Origin: a virus
Direction: 5' to 3' (one strand)
DNA: 27,691 nt
Virus record (IMG/VR): IMGVR_UViG_3300025131_000322
Span: 1-27,691 of that record
Part shown: piece by piece, positions 9,285 to 17,667 of the stretch
How the letters are laid out: each line of letters starts with the position of its first letter
How positions within the stretch are numbered: the first letter of the stretch is position 1
Translations under genes and position numbers: made by a program
Notes under the pieces: model-generated
The model's input: only the letters and a program-made list of their open reading frames with translations
Databases searched by the model: none
What the model was told of the DNA's origin: nothing

Positions 9285-9443
9285 ATGTATGAGGAATTTT
9301 TTAACCTCAAACATCATGGTGGGTGGTCCTTCACTGAACTTTATAATCTTCCGATTGCTTTGCGTCGCTGGTTCCTTACGCGGCTTACTCAAGAATTCGA
9401 GCGCCAGGTCGAAGAGACCAAAAAGGCCTCCTCAAAAAGATAA
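9285..9443 (+). CDS. Small tail assembly chaperone-like protein (52 aa)
   Basis: This small protein is encoded just after the gp26-type gene. It begins MYEEFFNLKHHGGWSF and continues with TELYNLPIALRRWFLTRL and a charged tail ending in KR. I recognise the pattern of an aromatic/Gly segment, then YNLPxxLRRWF, from short proteins found at the same place in many T4-like phages, between gp26-type and tape measure genes. It probably works with the gp26-type protein in tail assembly, perhaps as a chaperone for the tape measure; this role is inferred. The ATG has a purine-rich gagggg directly upstream with very short spacing, so translation may depend on coupling or on frameshifting from the previous gene. 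The overlapping longer frame (9256-9477) has no family resemblance and is rejected. Confidence 0.7.
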   Translation: MYEEFFNLKHHGGWSFTELYNLPIALRRWFLTRLTQEFERQVEETKKASSKR

Positions 9444-9491
9444 ACACTTCTTTTCATTTAAAACTAGTTATATTTAAAGAGCGCCACCCTT

Positions 9492-9824
9492 ATGACTACA
9501 GTGAAAAAAGACATTATAAACTTAAATCAAAAAGAAGTCCCCTTAACTGAGAGAATACGTGCTTTTAATAAGTTTGCAGGACAGGCCCAGAAGGCCCTCC
9601 TCGACCTTTTTATGGGAGGCATTGATATTCCTCTCCAAATATCGGGAACGCAGGGTCAGATAGACTCCTTTATGAAGGCGCTTGCGGGGGAGAAGCGCTA
9701 TATGAATTCATATCGAAGGAATGGTCTTAATGACCCGCGCACTCTTAATTCTCGGTATTCTCTTGCTGCTGCTGTTCAGCGCTTTGAGGGCGAAACAGGT
9801 TTGCGGTGGCCCTTTAAAAACTAA
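9492..9824 (+). CDS. Hypothetical tail-region protein (110 aa)
   Basis: I do not recognise this gene. The product is a 110-aa, mainly helical, basic protein without signal peptide or membrane segment. The N-terminal half has polar segments (KKDIINLNQKEVPLTERIRA), the middle has FNKFAGQAQKALLDLFMGGI, and the C-terminus is KRYMNSYRRNGLNDPRTLNS followed by a helix and RWPFKN. It lies between the chaperone-like gene and the tape measure gene, 13 bases before the latter, so a role in tail initiation or assembly is likely. No strong Shine-Dalgarno sequence is visible, only aaagagcg. Its in-frame length, composition and position support a real gene. Confidence 0.7.
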   Translation: MTTVKKDIINLNQKEVPLTERIRAFNKFAGQAQKALLDLFMGGIDIPLQISGTQGQIDSFMKALAGEKRYMNSYRRNGLNDPRTLNSRYSLAAAVQRFEGETGLRWPFKN

Positions 9825-9837
9825 AGTAGGATTTTAA

Positions 9838-12045
9838 ATGGCAGAACTTACTAACGAAACAGTCCAACGACTTAATAAGGTCCTTGAGAAACTGGCTAAA
9901 GAAAAAGCCAAAGAAAAGGGCGGTAAAGCTGCTGGTCCTGCCAAGGCGAAACGCGGTCACGCCCGGGAATACGATGAGGACGCTCAAGCCCTCGAGAAGC
10001 GGAGCCAGCAAGAAGATCTTGCGGAACTCAATGCGCGCAAGAACCATGCGGCCGCCCTCGGCCGAAGAGAGGAAACAAAGAAGCTTGAAGAAGATATGGA
10101 GCGTCTTCGACAGGACATGGACAACTCCGAGATGCGCCGCAAAGCCGGAGAACTGAAGCGTAAAGTCCGTTCGAACGACGCCACTGCTGAGGAGATAGCC
10201 CAGCTTCACGATCTAGAAGCCGCATTAGATGAGGTAGCCGATGCGGCCGATGCTGCAGCTGAAGCAAAGCAAAGGCTTAATGACCAGACCCGCGCGGGCA
10301 CCCAGGCTGCCGAGTCGTGGTTAAACTCTGCTTTGAGCCCCTCCTCCGCCATGCTTGGGAAGCTCCAAAAGGGCCTCGTGATGGGTAAAGGTGGCATGAT
10401 GGCCTTCGGCGCCTCCATAATGAAATCCGCCGCTAGCGGAGAACTTTTTCTTAATATGGGCATCAAGCTAGCTGACCTATCTTTGGATCTGGCAAAATAC
10501 ATGATTGATTTTGCTCTCGACCAAGATGCGGCTATATCCAGTTTCAGACAAGCCACCGGCGCAGGCAAAGAATTCAATGACGAAATTCGAAATACCGAAC
10601 GACGTCTCTTTGCTATGGGCGTGAGCACGGCTGACGCTGCCAATGCGACGCAGGCGCTCAAAAACACCTTTGTAGACTTCACATACCTTAGTGACGCCGC
10701 CCGTGATTCCGTCCGGGACCAGACCCTGATGCTTGAAAAGCTGGGAATGGCACAACAAACATCAGCAGAGATTTATCAAATCGCTGGCGAAAGTATGAAT
10801 ATGTCGGTGGAGGAAAGCAGCCAACTTTTGCTTGATCTCACATCTACTGCTCGTTCTCTCGGCGTCGACGTCGGCAAAATGGGACAGGACTTCGTGGCCA
10901 ATAAAGAGTTTATCGTGAGTTTCGGTAAAGATGGGAGCAAAGTATTTGAAGACCTGGCGAAGCAAGCCAAAGCTTTAGGAATGGAGATAGGCACGTTGAC
11001 GGGGGTGGTAGACAAGTTCACTACCTTTGACGAGGCAGGCAAATCAGTGGGGCGCCTTAACGCTATCTTGGGTGGACCGTTCTTAAACTCTATTGATATG
11101 ATGAATGCAGCCATGGAAGATCCAGCTGAAGCGATAAATATGCTTCGCGACTCTTTTGACCAAGCAGGCGTCTCAATGGAAGACATGGGTCGTGCTGAAA
11201 AGATGGCATTCGCGTCTGCTCTGGGGATGTCTATTGAGGATATGACGAACATGATGGGCCAATCTAGAGAAGAGATGGAAATCGCGCGAATTGAACAAGA
11301 AGCGCTAGCTGAACAATCTCGACAAACCCAGAAAATCACTGATCAACTTACATCAGCTATGAATGGTTTTTATGTGCAAATGGGGCCCATTATTGAGGAT
11401 ATTTTGGTGCCCTTTATCGAGAAACTGGCCGGTGTTACTACCGCAATAGCAGAGGTTGTATCTTCTGGTGGCGCATTAAAAGTCTTTTTTGCTATGTTTG
11501 GCGCAATGTTCGGCGCCGGGATTGGCCTCGCTATCGGCATGGCGTTTGCGATGCAAGCCGCGACTGCAGCCATTCCTGTCGTGGGCCCAGCACTCGCGAA
11601 GATACAGGGGAAGATGGTTAAGGCGTTTATGAAGAAGGCCCTCGCCTCCGCTGGGCTGGGATTATTAGCCGGCGTCGCCGTAGGATTGGGGGCAGGAGTA
11701 GCCGCAGGATCCATGAGCGGTGGAGGCGCCAAGAAGAAGGAGGAAAAACCCAAACCCCGCGCAGGCTTCGCTGAGGGTGGTGTCGTGACGGGCACCGCGG
11801 TCGCTATGGTGGGAGAACGGGGCCCCGAAATGGTTGAAATGCCTATAGGCTCCCGCGTAACAAATGCTCCCACCACCCAAATGTTAACGGCGGCGCTACT
11901 AAAACTCACTAAGAAACTAGATAGAATGAATACCGATCGAGGAAACATAGCGGTATATGTGGGTGACAAAGAGGTTACTGACATTGTGGTAAAGGCTATG
12001 AACTCCTCAAAAGCCAAACAAGCTATAAGCCCTTACGGACAATAG
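9838..12045 (+). CDS. Tail tape measure protein
   Basis: The tape measure sets tail length and leaves the tube during DNA ejection. The first 170 residues or so are highly charged Lys/Glu/Ala-rich coiled coil. A long helical middle follows, with Met- and Ala-rich repeats. Two strongly hydrophobic, Gly/Ala-rich segments lie at about residues 542-590 and 601-626 and could insert into the host membrane. The C-terminal part (about 646-670) has GGVVTG then VAMVGERGPEMVEMPIG, a signature of many phage tape measures. At 735 aa, using the usual rule of about 1.5 Angstrom per residue, the tail would be roughly 110 nm long. The gene follows the chaperone-like pair and precedes baseplate genes, as in most tailed phages. 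Confidence 0.9.
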   Translation: MAELTNETVQRLNKVLEKLAKEKAKEKGGKAAGPAKAKRGHAREYDEDAQALEKRSQQEDLAELNARKNHAAALGRREETKKLEEDMERLRQDMDNSEMRRKAGELKRKVRSNDATAEEIAQLHDLEAALDEVADAADAAAEAKQRLNDQTRAGTQAAESWLNSALSPSSAMLGKLQKGLVMGKGGMMAFGASIMKSAASGELFLNMGIKLADLSLDLAKYMIDFALDQDAAISSFRQATGAGKEFNDEIRNTERRLFAMGVSTADAANATQALKNTFVDFTYLSDAARDSVRDQTLMLEKLGMAQQTSAEIYQIAGESMNMSVEESSQLLLDLTSTARSLGVDVGKMGQDFVANKEFIVSFGKDGSKVFEDLAKQAKALGMEIGTLTGVVDKFTTFDEAGKSVGRLNAILGGPFLNSIDMMNAAMEDPAEAINMLRDSFDQAGVSMEDMGRAEKMAFASALGMSIEDMTNMMGQSREEMEIARIEQEALAEQSRQTQKITDQLTSAMNGFYVQMGPIIEDILVPFIEKLAGVTTAIAEVVSSGGALKVFFAMFGAMFGAGIGLAIGMAFAMQAATAAIPVVGPALAKIQGKMVKAFMKKALASAGLGLLAGVAVGLGAGVAAGSMSGGGAKKKEEKPKPRAGFAEGGVVTGTAVAMVGERGPEMVEMPIGSRVTNAPTTQMLTAALLKLTKKLDRMNTDRGNIAVYVGDKEVTDIVVKAMNSSKAKQAISPYGQ

Positions 12046-12054
12046 GAGACAAAT

Positions 12055-13188
12055 ATGGCAGATCCACCACGCACACCCTCATCCACAGGAGGCCCCCGGC
12101 CTGCCCCTACCCATAGCCGCGCCCGGGGCTTAGGTGAGACTACCCGAGGCGCCGGGTCGACTCGCGCGACCGATCCGGTGACGATGACAACTGGGGAGTC
12201 CGTCAACCCAGGTCCAGGCGCAGCCGGCCGCCGCGCTGGGCGCACCTCATCGCCAAGTTATGCACGCCCGATGGACACCCGATTAGCGGTATCTTCCTAT
12301 AAGGAAACTCCAGCTTTACGAAAGGAAGACTTTTTTAAAATTAAATTTACTCATTTGCCAACGGGAGAGGCGGTCGCATTTGAAGGATGGGTGACAGATT
12401 TTTCGGATAATTTTGGGTCAAACTGGAATACTCAAACGGTCTATGGGCGCATGGACCCTCTGGCGACCTTTCAGGGAACCCAAAGAAACATCTCAATAGG
12501 CTTTGATATAGTTTCCGACAACATGGGACAGGCCATGATGAACCTGGCGAACGTTAACCGCTTAATACAGTTTTTATATCCCGTGTATGAACAGCACGGC
12601 GCCACCGCCGACCAAACGGTTCTGAAAGCGGGCCCGTTGATTGGGTTAAAGTATACGAATTTGATTGCGTCTGTGTCCCCGGCCGGCAATTACCTTGTGG
12701 GCTTCATGGATGGAGTTACTTATAATCCTGACATGGCCTTCGGAGGGTTTCTGCCGGGGGTGGTGACCGTGGAGGACACGGAACTCGACAGCCACGCGAC
12801 GGCCGTGGATGAGGAGCTTGGCATCGTCACTGCAGGCGAGCGTGAGATTAAAAGAGACACGACCATCTCAAAGGCTTATGTCCCCAAAAAATTAAGCATC
12901 AGTTTAACGTTCACTGTCATGCATACCCACCTACCGGGGTGGATAGCGGATGGCACCGGCTATGTCTTCGGAAGCACCGAGATGAATGGGAAATACCCCA
13001 ACGCACAGTTTGCTGATTATACAACGTCCGAGACCCTAAAACAAACATGGAAGTTGTCCGAGGAGGGCGCAGCAAGAGCGGCGGGCGGCGGCGGGACGCC
13101 GCTCTTGGAAGACTATGAGATGACGGGCGAAGCAGTCATTCCCCCGGAAGTTGTGGAAGCTGACCAAAGCGAAGTCTTGGAAGGGTAA
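12055..13188 (+). CDS. Tail tube cap / baseplate protein, probably gp48/gp54-like
   Basis: The protein likely sits between baseplate and tail tube. Residues 1-70 or so are low-complexity Pro/Gly/Ala/Arg/Thr-rich and probably disordered; the DNA here (about 12060-12260) is visibly GC-richer than its neighbours. The folded part begins near KEDFFKIKFTHLPTGEAV and contains FEGWVTDFSDNFGSNWNTQ, VYGRMDPLATFQGTQRNISI and FDIVSDN. The 'YGRxDPxATFxGTxRxIxxxFD' pattern occurs in tube-initiator and LysM-associated tail proteins of contractile phages. The position between the tape measure and the gp53-like gene fits. A clear ribosome site (taggaga) precedes the ATG. Exact equivalence to gp48, gp54 or another tube-like protein is uncertain. 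Confidence 0.6.
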   Translation: MADPPRTPSSTGGPRPAPTHSRARGLGETTRGAGSTRATDPVTMTTGESVNPGPGAAGRRAGRTSSPSYARPMDTRLAVSSYKETPALRKEDFFKIKFTHLPTGEAVAFEGWVTDFSDNFGSNWNTQTVYGRMDPLATFQGTQRNISIGFDIVSDNMGQAMMNLANVNRLIQFLYPVYEQHGATADQTVLKAGPLIGLKYTNLIASVSPAGNYLVGFMDGVTYNPDMAFGGFLPGVVTVEDTELDSHATAVDEELGIVTAGEREIKRDTTISKAYVPKKLSISLTFTVMHTHLPGWIADGTGYVFGSTEMNGKYPNAQFADYTTSETLKQTWKLSEEGAARAAGGGGTPLLEDYEMTGEAVIPPEVVEADQSEVLEG

Positions 13189-13193
13189 TACTT

Positions 13194-13532
13194 ATGCCTA
13201 ATCGTTATGACGACCGTCCTGTATTTACGAATAGCGACGATCTTTATGAAAAGTTTTTCGCGCGCCGAGGTAAGCGTTGGATTCGCCAGGTCGGTACCGG
13301 GCGCCTTAGCTATCCCACCGCCAAACAGATAAAGAGTTTAACGCGCTCACAGCATGTGTGGTCCGCCGGCGATCGCTACTATAAACTCGCGTTCCGGTAC
13401 TATGGAAACCCCAGTTATTGGTGGGTAATTGCCTTATTTAATAAAAAGCCGACGGAAGCAGATTTGCGCGTGGGAGATCTTCTGTATATACCATTACCGT
13501 TAGAGGCGATTTTAAGGGTCTATGAGGACTGA
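13194..13532 (+). CDS. Baseplate wedge protein, gp53-like (LysM-type fold)
   Basis: This small protein joins baseplate wedges. Residues about 52-103 hold the diagnostic region: HVWSAGDRYYKLAFRYYGNP, then SYWWVIALFNKK and LRVGDLLYIP. This is the LysM-like motif of gp53-type baseplate proteins, where the fold is used for protein contacts and not for peptidoglycan binding. The length of 112 aa is shorter than T4 gp53 (196 aa) but typical of many distant relatives. It begins 5 bases after the previous gene and ends 13 bases before the large hub gene, so the three are probably co-translated. Confidence 0.82.
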   Translation: MPNRYDDRPVFTNSDDLYEKFFARRGKRWIRQVGTGRLSYPTAKQIKSLTRSQHVWSAGDRYYKLAFRYYGNPSYWWVIALFNKKPTEADLRVGDLLYIPLPLEAILRVYED

Positions 13533-13545
13533 GGAAATTGCCTAG

Positions 13546-16500
13546 ATGACCAATACTCCAGTAACTACTCCCGAAACAGAAGCCGCTTTTATAGCACTCC
13601 TTCAATACTACTATGACATTGAGGCTATGCAGCTTGCGTGGAACCATTTTAAGCAACACTGGAGTAAGTACCAGGCCGACGTCGCCCTTGGAACTACTCA
13701 TAACGGCACTGCCCTTGTAAAGAATCTCAGCGAAGCCGAGGCCTGGATCGGGCCAGCGGATGGTACGATCCGTACCGCCGGCGACCAGGCGAGTTATTTT
13801 CTGTACCAGTATACGACGTTTAAAAGAATTGGAGTCGTGACGGGGATCAACCCCAAGTATATAGAGGAATATCGAACAACGGCCGAGGGGTGGAAAACTG
13901 CGCTCGGCAATTGGTGGCGCGACCAGCATGAAGAAATGTGGAATCTGGATGAACGGAAAGGGAAAGGAATCCAGTTCGGTACGGACAGGAGCAAGTGGCA
14001 ACTCGACGTCGACGACAAGCGGCCGATTGTGGTGCCCAAATTTCCGAACGACAAGAGCCTCCTGCGCGTTGTCCTTCCGGAATCTGATGAAAAAGGCCGC
14101 GATGAGATGGAAGCGGATGGCGGTACCGCCCTCTATTTTTTCACTCCAAGTATGCTTAATTATATAGCTCGTAAAGGGGCGGCTGGGCCGGCTCAGAATC
14201 CTTATAGAAATCTTTATAAAGCGTTACTGGAGCTGATCAACGAGCTAGAGGAGCTGACTTTTCTTGACCTTAAGGGCATGTCTGGCGCGAGGCACGAGCG
14301 GGGCCGTGGTAAACGCACCTATGACGACATGAAACGATATAGACGCCGCGTCGACAAGGACCCGGAAAGTGCGAACCCTTATACGCTGGCAGCTAACTTG
14401 GTGGGCGGCGGCGCCAACCTAGCGCAGATAGACGACCCCCCGAACCCGCTGAAAAAGGGTTTTTACAGAAAGTCGACAAAGGGCTTCAAGAACAACTCTC
14501 CAATCAAACCTGGCAGCCAAGTGCCCGGGATCAAGAACTACGGCGTAGCGCATTATGCCGGCAACGTCCATGTGAGGCCTTATGTGGCCCTCTCCGTCGC
14601 CCAGGGCCATGGCTGGGACACCGACGACAACAACTTCAAGGGATTTAGCGCATGGATGAAGGAGAATATCTCGGGGAACCAGGGCAAAGGCGCCGCGAAG
14701 CTGTTTGCGGTTGACACCGCTATCATGGCACTCATTGAGCACCTGGCAGACAAAGTTTTCATGGGCACGGCGACGTCGTCAACCGGGTTCAAGGGGGACG
14801 ACTACAGAACGGACCGTAGGAACAAGCGCCTTGACATGATCAAGGGATTTTTTGGAGACTCTACAGCGCCGACCTCGGGTGAGGTGGGGGAGAGATCGGT
14901 AGCGGAGAAGGTCACATCCAAGACCGTTCAGGTCAAGGCCAAAAAACAAAATTTAGTTCCCATGGATTTTCAGTGCTTTTTATTAGAACAGATCCGATTT
15001 CTGTCTAATGGTCATAACTCCAACTATAAGCACATTATGAAGCTGGGCACCGATCGGCAACCAGGCCTCGTTAAAAATAAACTTAATAAGACACTGAGCA
15101 CCGACCAGGTACAGGCGTTGCTCGAACTATGCCCCAGCACTCAAGCGCTTTTCACGCCTTACCTTAAAATTTCACGAGTAGATTATGATGAGTATGGAAA
15201 ACCCACCGGTGTTGAGAAGCCCTTAAAGATTCCTAATTTTTTGAGCGGCGAGGCCCTCTTCGACCTGGCCTCGGGCCTGGCGCCCCGCGTTCCAGGCGCT
15301 GGGATTAAATCCTTCAGCTGGAGCCTTGATGGTGTTCAGCCGGCCGAAGTAGATAATAACATATCAGCCACGCTCGAGCTCTATTTTCAATCTGTCAGTG
15401 ATTTTTTTGCCAGCAGCATGCAAGCGGGTGAAGATGAAGCCTCTTATTTAGACTTGGTGATCTCATCCCCGGGGACTGCGAAGAAGAAGGAGAAGGAAGA
15501 GGACCCGACAAAGAAGGGAGACGCCGTGAAATGCGGCCGCCGCGTGGCGGATATGTTGGCGCGCAAATATGAAGGAAGTAATTATAGAATTAAAGTGGTA
15601 GCTGGGTGGGCTGACCCGGGGGTTGAGGCCCTAGGGAGGGCGCTGGGTGAGGATGCAGATCGTTATACGGCTTACAACATCTCGGAGGCTATTGAGAATT
15701 CTAAAATGAGCCTATTTTTACAGCAGACCCGACACGAATTCAAGTTTAACCAGGACGGCAGCCTCAACTTATCGATTGAATATCAGGCTAGCTTAACGGG
15801 AATGTTAGTAGGGCCGACGGCAGATATATTGGGTCCTTCGGGGGCTAAAATTGCGGAGGAGATTAAAGCCAAAGAAAAAGTGGTTGATAAGATGAAGAAA
15901 GATGAGGACAAAGACGACGAAAAATACAAAGAGGAGCTGGAAGAACTTAAGAAACTGCGTGGACAGGATAAACTGCAGAAATATAAAAAAGTATTAGCGA
16001 AGGTATATGACAGCGAACATATCTATGCTCTGGCAGTTAATCCACAAGAATTTTTGTTGCCCCGCATGGGGGATCTTACAGCCAAAGAACGCGCTGAGCG
16101 CGCTAAGCGCAAAAACAGTACGACCCCTAAAGTTGTAATGGGCCCCAGTGCGAAGAACACGGCCCAGACGGAACTTCTAGATGCCTTGGCCGATCCCAAC
16201 GCCAGTGAGGATGAGGTCGCGGACGAGATGAGTTCAAACATGACAATGAGATACGATAAACTCGAGGAAAACCCGGGTCACGTAACTCACGTCCCCTTTA
16301 TGTTTCTGGGAGATCTTTTAGATGCCGTTTTAAGCCAAATGGAGGCTAATCATGAGGGGTCACTAAACTTATTATTCTTCCTTTCAGAAGTGGAAATGAT
16401 TGATCCCTTAGCAGCTCTGCAAATTAAAAATATTGGCCAGATTATGAAGTGTGGTCAAGATATACGGGATGCCGCCTTCGTCCAAGCTCTTACGGATTCT

Positions 16501-17667
16501 CGTGAAAGCACGTTTTCCGCCGGCGCCGGCATTACCCAGTTGATGAATATCGGGGACATACCTATATCCCTTGACGCCTTTCAAGTATGGTACAAAGACT
16601 ATGTAGTGAAACGAGATCGAGATAAATATTATTTCTTGCATTTTGTTAAAGATATTTGTGCTTCATTAATAACCAAAGCTTTGGCTTCTAAGTGTTTTGG
16701 ACCCGACGTTAGAATGACACAACGATTCGATGCGCAGCCGATAACTGTTTTCAACACGAAAGACTTTGGTCCCAACAAGCTCGTCACCATGCGTCGGTTG
16801 AACGCTGAAAGGAAAAGGCTGAAGTCCACCACCCCTCCCGAAAAGGTGGGGATGGGCCTCGTATTGTTGTCGACCGACTCTAAACCCAAGGGCTTAAATG
16901 GAATATATGAGGAGGATGTTGAGCAGGGAGTCTATCATCATTACTTGGGTAGTCAGTGTGGACTTGTAAAAACCATTAACTTTAATCGGGAAAACCAACC
17001 CTATTTGAGAGAATCTAAAATTCAAAAGGCCGGGAGTCTTGGGGCCGAACAGTTGCGGGAGCTCTACTCCGCCGAGCTGGAACTCTACGGTAACACATTA
17101 TATAAAAATGGACAGTATGTTTATATAAATCCGCGTCTTGTGGGGGCATCGAAGGACGAACTGACGATCTTGGGGCTGCATGGGTATTATCTAATAACGA
17201 GCGTGAGTTCCACCGTTACTGAAAACTCTTTTGATGTTTCGGTGAAGGCCTTACATGAAGGAATAGAGTTTGGCGATGAAGTTCTTATGGAACCTGAAAC
17301 ATTTGGCGACGACCTTCAAGCCGAAAATACGCCCTATGAGAGTCCCAAAGGCAAGAAGAAGAAGGCCGAAGCACCGCCTCGGGCCGCCGGGACTCCACCC
17401 CCGCCGGTGACTGCGACGACAGCGGAAGAGCGCGCACAGCAGGCCCTACAAGACGATATCGCTGCAGGCGTTACCGACCCGGCGGTGCTGGAGGAACACG
17501 GGTTTAACATTAGAGAAGCAGCCCGCCTTGCAGACTATGCAGCCGGCATACACGAGGACCCCACCGACGCAGACCGCCTGAACCAGGAACTGTTCCGCGC
17601 CCATAACGCCGATCCGTATGTCCAAGACCACCCTGATCAGACATGGCACACACCGGGGGGACCCTAA
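13546..17667 (+). CDS. Large virion structural protein, probable baseplate hub component (1373 aa)
   Basis: This is the largest gene of the window. I cannot match the whole protein to a known family. Several regions resemble baseplate hub proteins: near residue 595 IKSFSWSLDGVQPAEVDNNI, near 730 LFLQQTRHEFKFNQDGSLNL, and near 1200 LGLHGYYLITSVSSTVTENS followed by FDVSVKALHEG, which looks like the C-terminal beta domain of hub proteins ('GYYxVxxV...FxVxVxAxxEG'). A Lys/Glu-rich coiled segment lies near 770-815. The last 120 residues are a low-complexity linker (Lys-, Pro-, Ala-rich) plus a helical acidic tail. Its place after gp53-like and at the end of the tail block supports a baseplate role. 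It overlaps the next gene by one base (TAATG). A fusion of several baseplate proteins is possible. Confidence 0.6.
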   Translation: MTNTPVTTPETEAAFIALLQYYYDIEAMQLAWNHFKQHWSKYQADVALGTTHNGTALVKNLSEAEAWIGPADGTIRTAGDQASYFLYQYTTFKRIGVVTGINPKYIEEYRTTAEGWKTALGNWWRDQHEEMWNLDERKGKGIQFGTDRSKWQLDVDDKRPIVVPKFPNDKSLLRVVLPESDEKGRDEMEADGGTALYFFTPSMLNYIARKGAAGPAQNPYRNLYKALLELINELEELTFLDLKGMSGARHERGRGKRTYDDMKRYRRRVDKDPESANPYTLAANLVGGGANLAQIDDPPNPLKKGFYRKSTKGFKNNSPIKPGSQVPGIKNYGVAHYAGNVHVRPYVALSVAQGHGWDTDDNNFKGFSAWMKENISGNQGKGAAKLFAVDTAIMALIEHLADKVFMGTATSSTGFKGDDYRTDRRNKRLDMIKGFFGDSTAPTSGEVGERSVAEKVTSKTVQVKAKKQNLVPMDFQCFLLEQIRFLSNGHNSNYKHIMKLGTDRQPGLVKNKLNKTLSTDQVQALLELCPSTQALFTPYLKISRVDYDEYGKPTGVEKPLKIPNFLSGEALFDLASGLAPRVPGAGIKSFSWSLDGVQPAEVDNNISATLELYFQSVSDFFASSMQAGEDEASYLDLVISSPGTAKKKEKEEDPTKKGDAVKCGRRVADMLARKYEGSNYRIKVVAGWADPGVEALGRALGEDADRYTAYNISEAIENSKMSLFLQQTRHEFKFNQDGSLNLSIEYQASLTGMLVGPTADILGPSGAKIAEEIKAKEKVVDKMKKDEDKDDEKYKEELEELKKLRGQDKLQKYKKVLAKVYDSEHIYALAVNPQEFLLPRMGDLTAKERAERAKRKNSTTPKVVMGPSAKNTAQTELLDALADPNASEDEVADEMSSNMTMRYDKLEENPGHVTHVPFMFLGDLLDAVLSQMEANHEGSLNLLFFLSEVEMIDPLAALQIKNIGQIMKCGQDIRDAAFVQALTDSRESTFSAGAGITQLMNIGDIPISLDAFQVWYKDYVVKRDRDKYYFLHFVKDICASLITKALASKCFGPDVRMTQRFDAQPITVFNTKDFGPNKLVTMRRLNAERKRLKSTTPPEKVGMGLVLLSTDSKPKGLNGIYEEDVEQGVYHHYLGSQCGLVKTINFNRENQPYLRESKIQKAGSLGAEQLRELYSAELELYGNTLYKNGQYVYINPRLVGASKDELTILGLHGYYLITSVSSTVTENSFDVSVKALHEGIEFGDEVLMEPETFGDDLQAENTPYESPKGKKKKAEAPPRAAGTPPPPVTATTAEERAQQALQDDIAAGVTDPAVLEEHGFNIREAARLADYAAGIHEDPTDADRLNQELFRAHNADPYVQDHPDQTWHTPGGP

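Noticed and set aside
9256-9477. Open frame of 73 codons on + strand between the gp26-type gene and the 110-aa gene
   Set aside because: It overlaps the 52-aa gene in another frame. The 52-aa product has the known YNLPxxLRRWF pattern, while this frame gives no recognisable protein.
10206-11339. Two large minus-strand open frames opposite the tape measure middle
   Set aside because: Shadows of biased codon use in the tape measure; no ribosome site and no sensible protein pattern.
11370-12017. Long minus-strand open frame opposite the tape measure gene
   Set aside because: It lies fully antisense to a clear tape measure gene; its Pro/Ala/Ser/Ile-rich translation reflects Ala/Gly/Met codons of the real gene.
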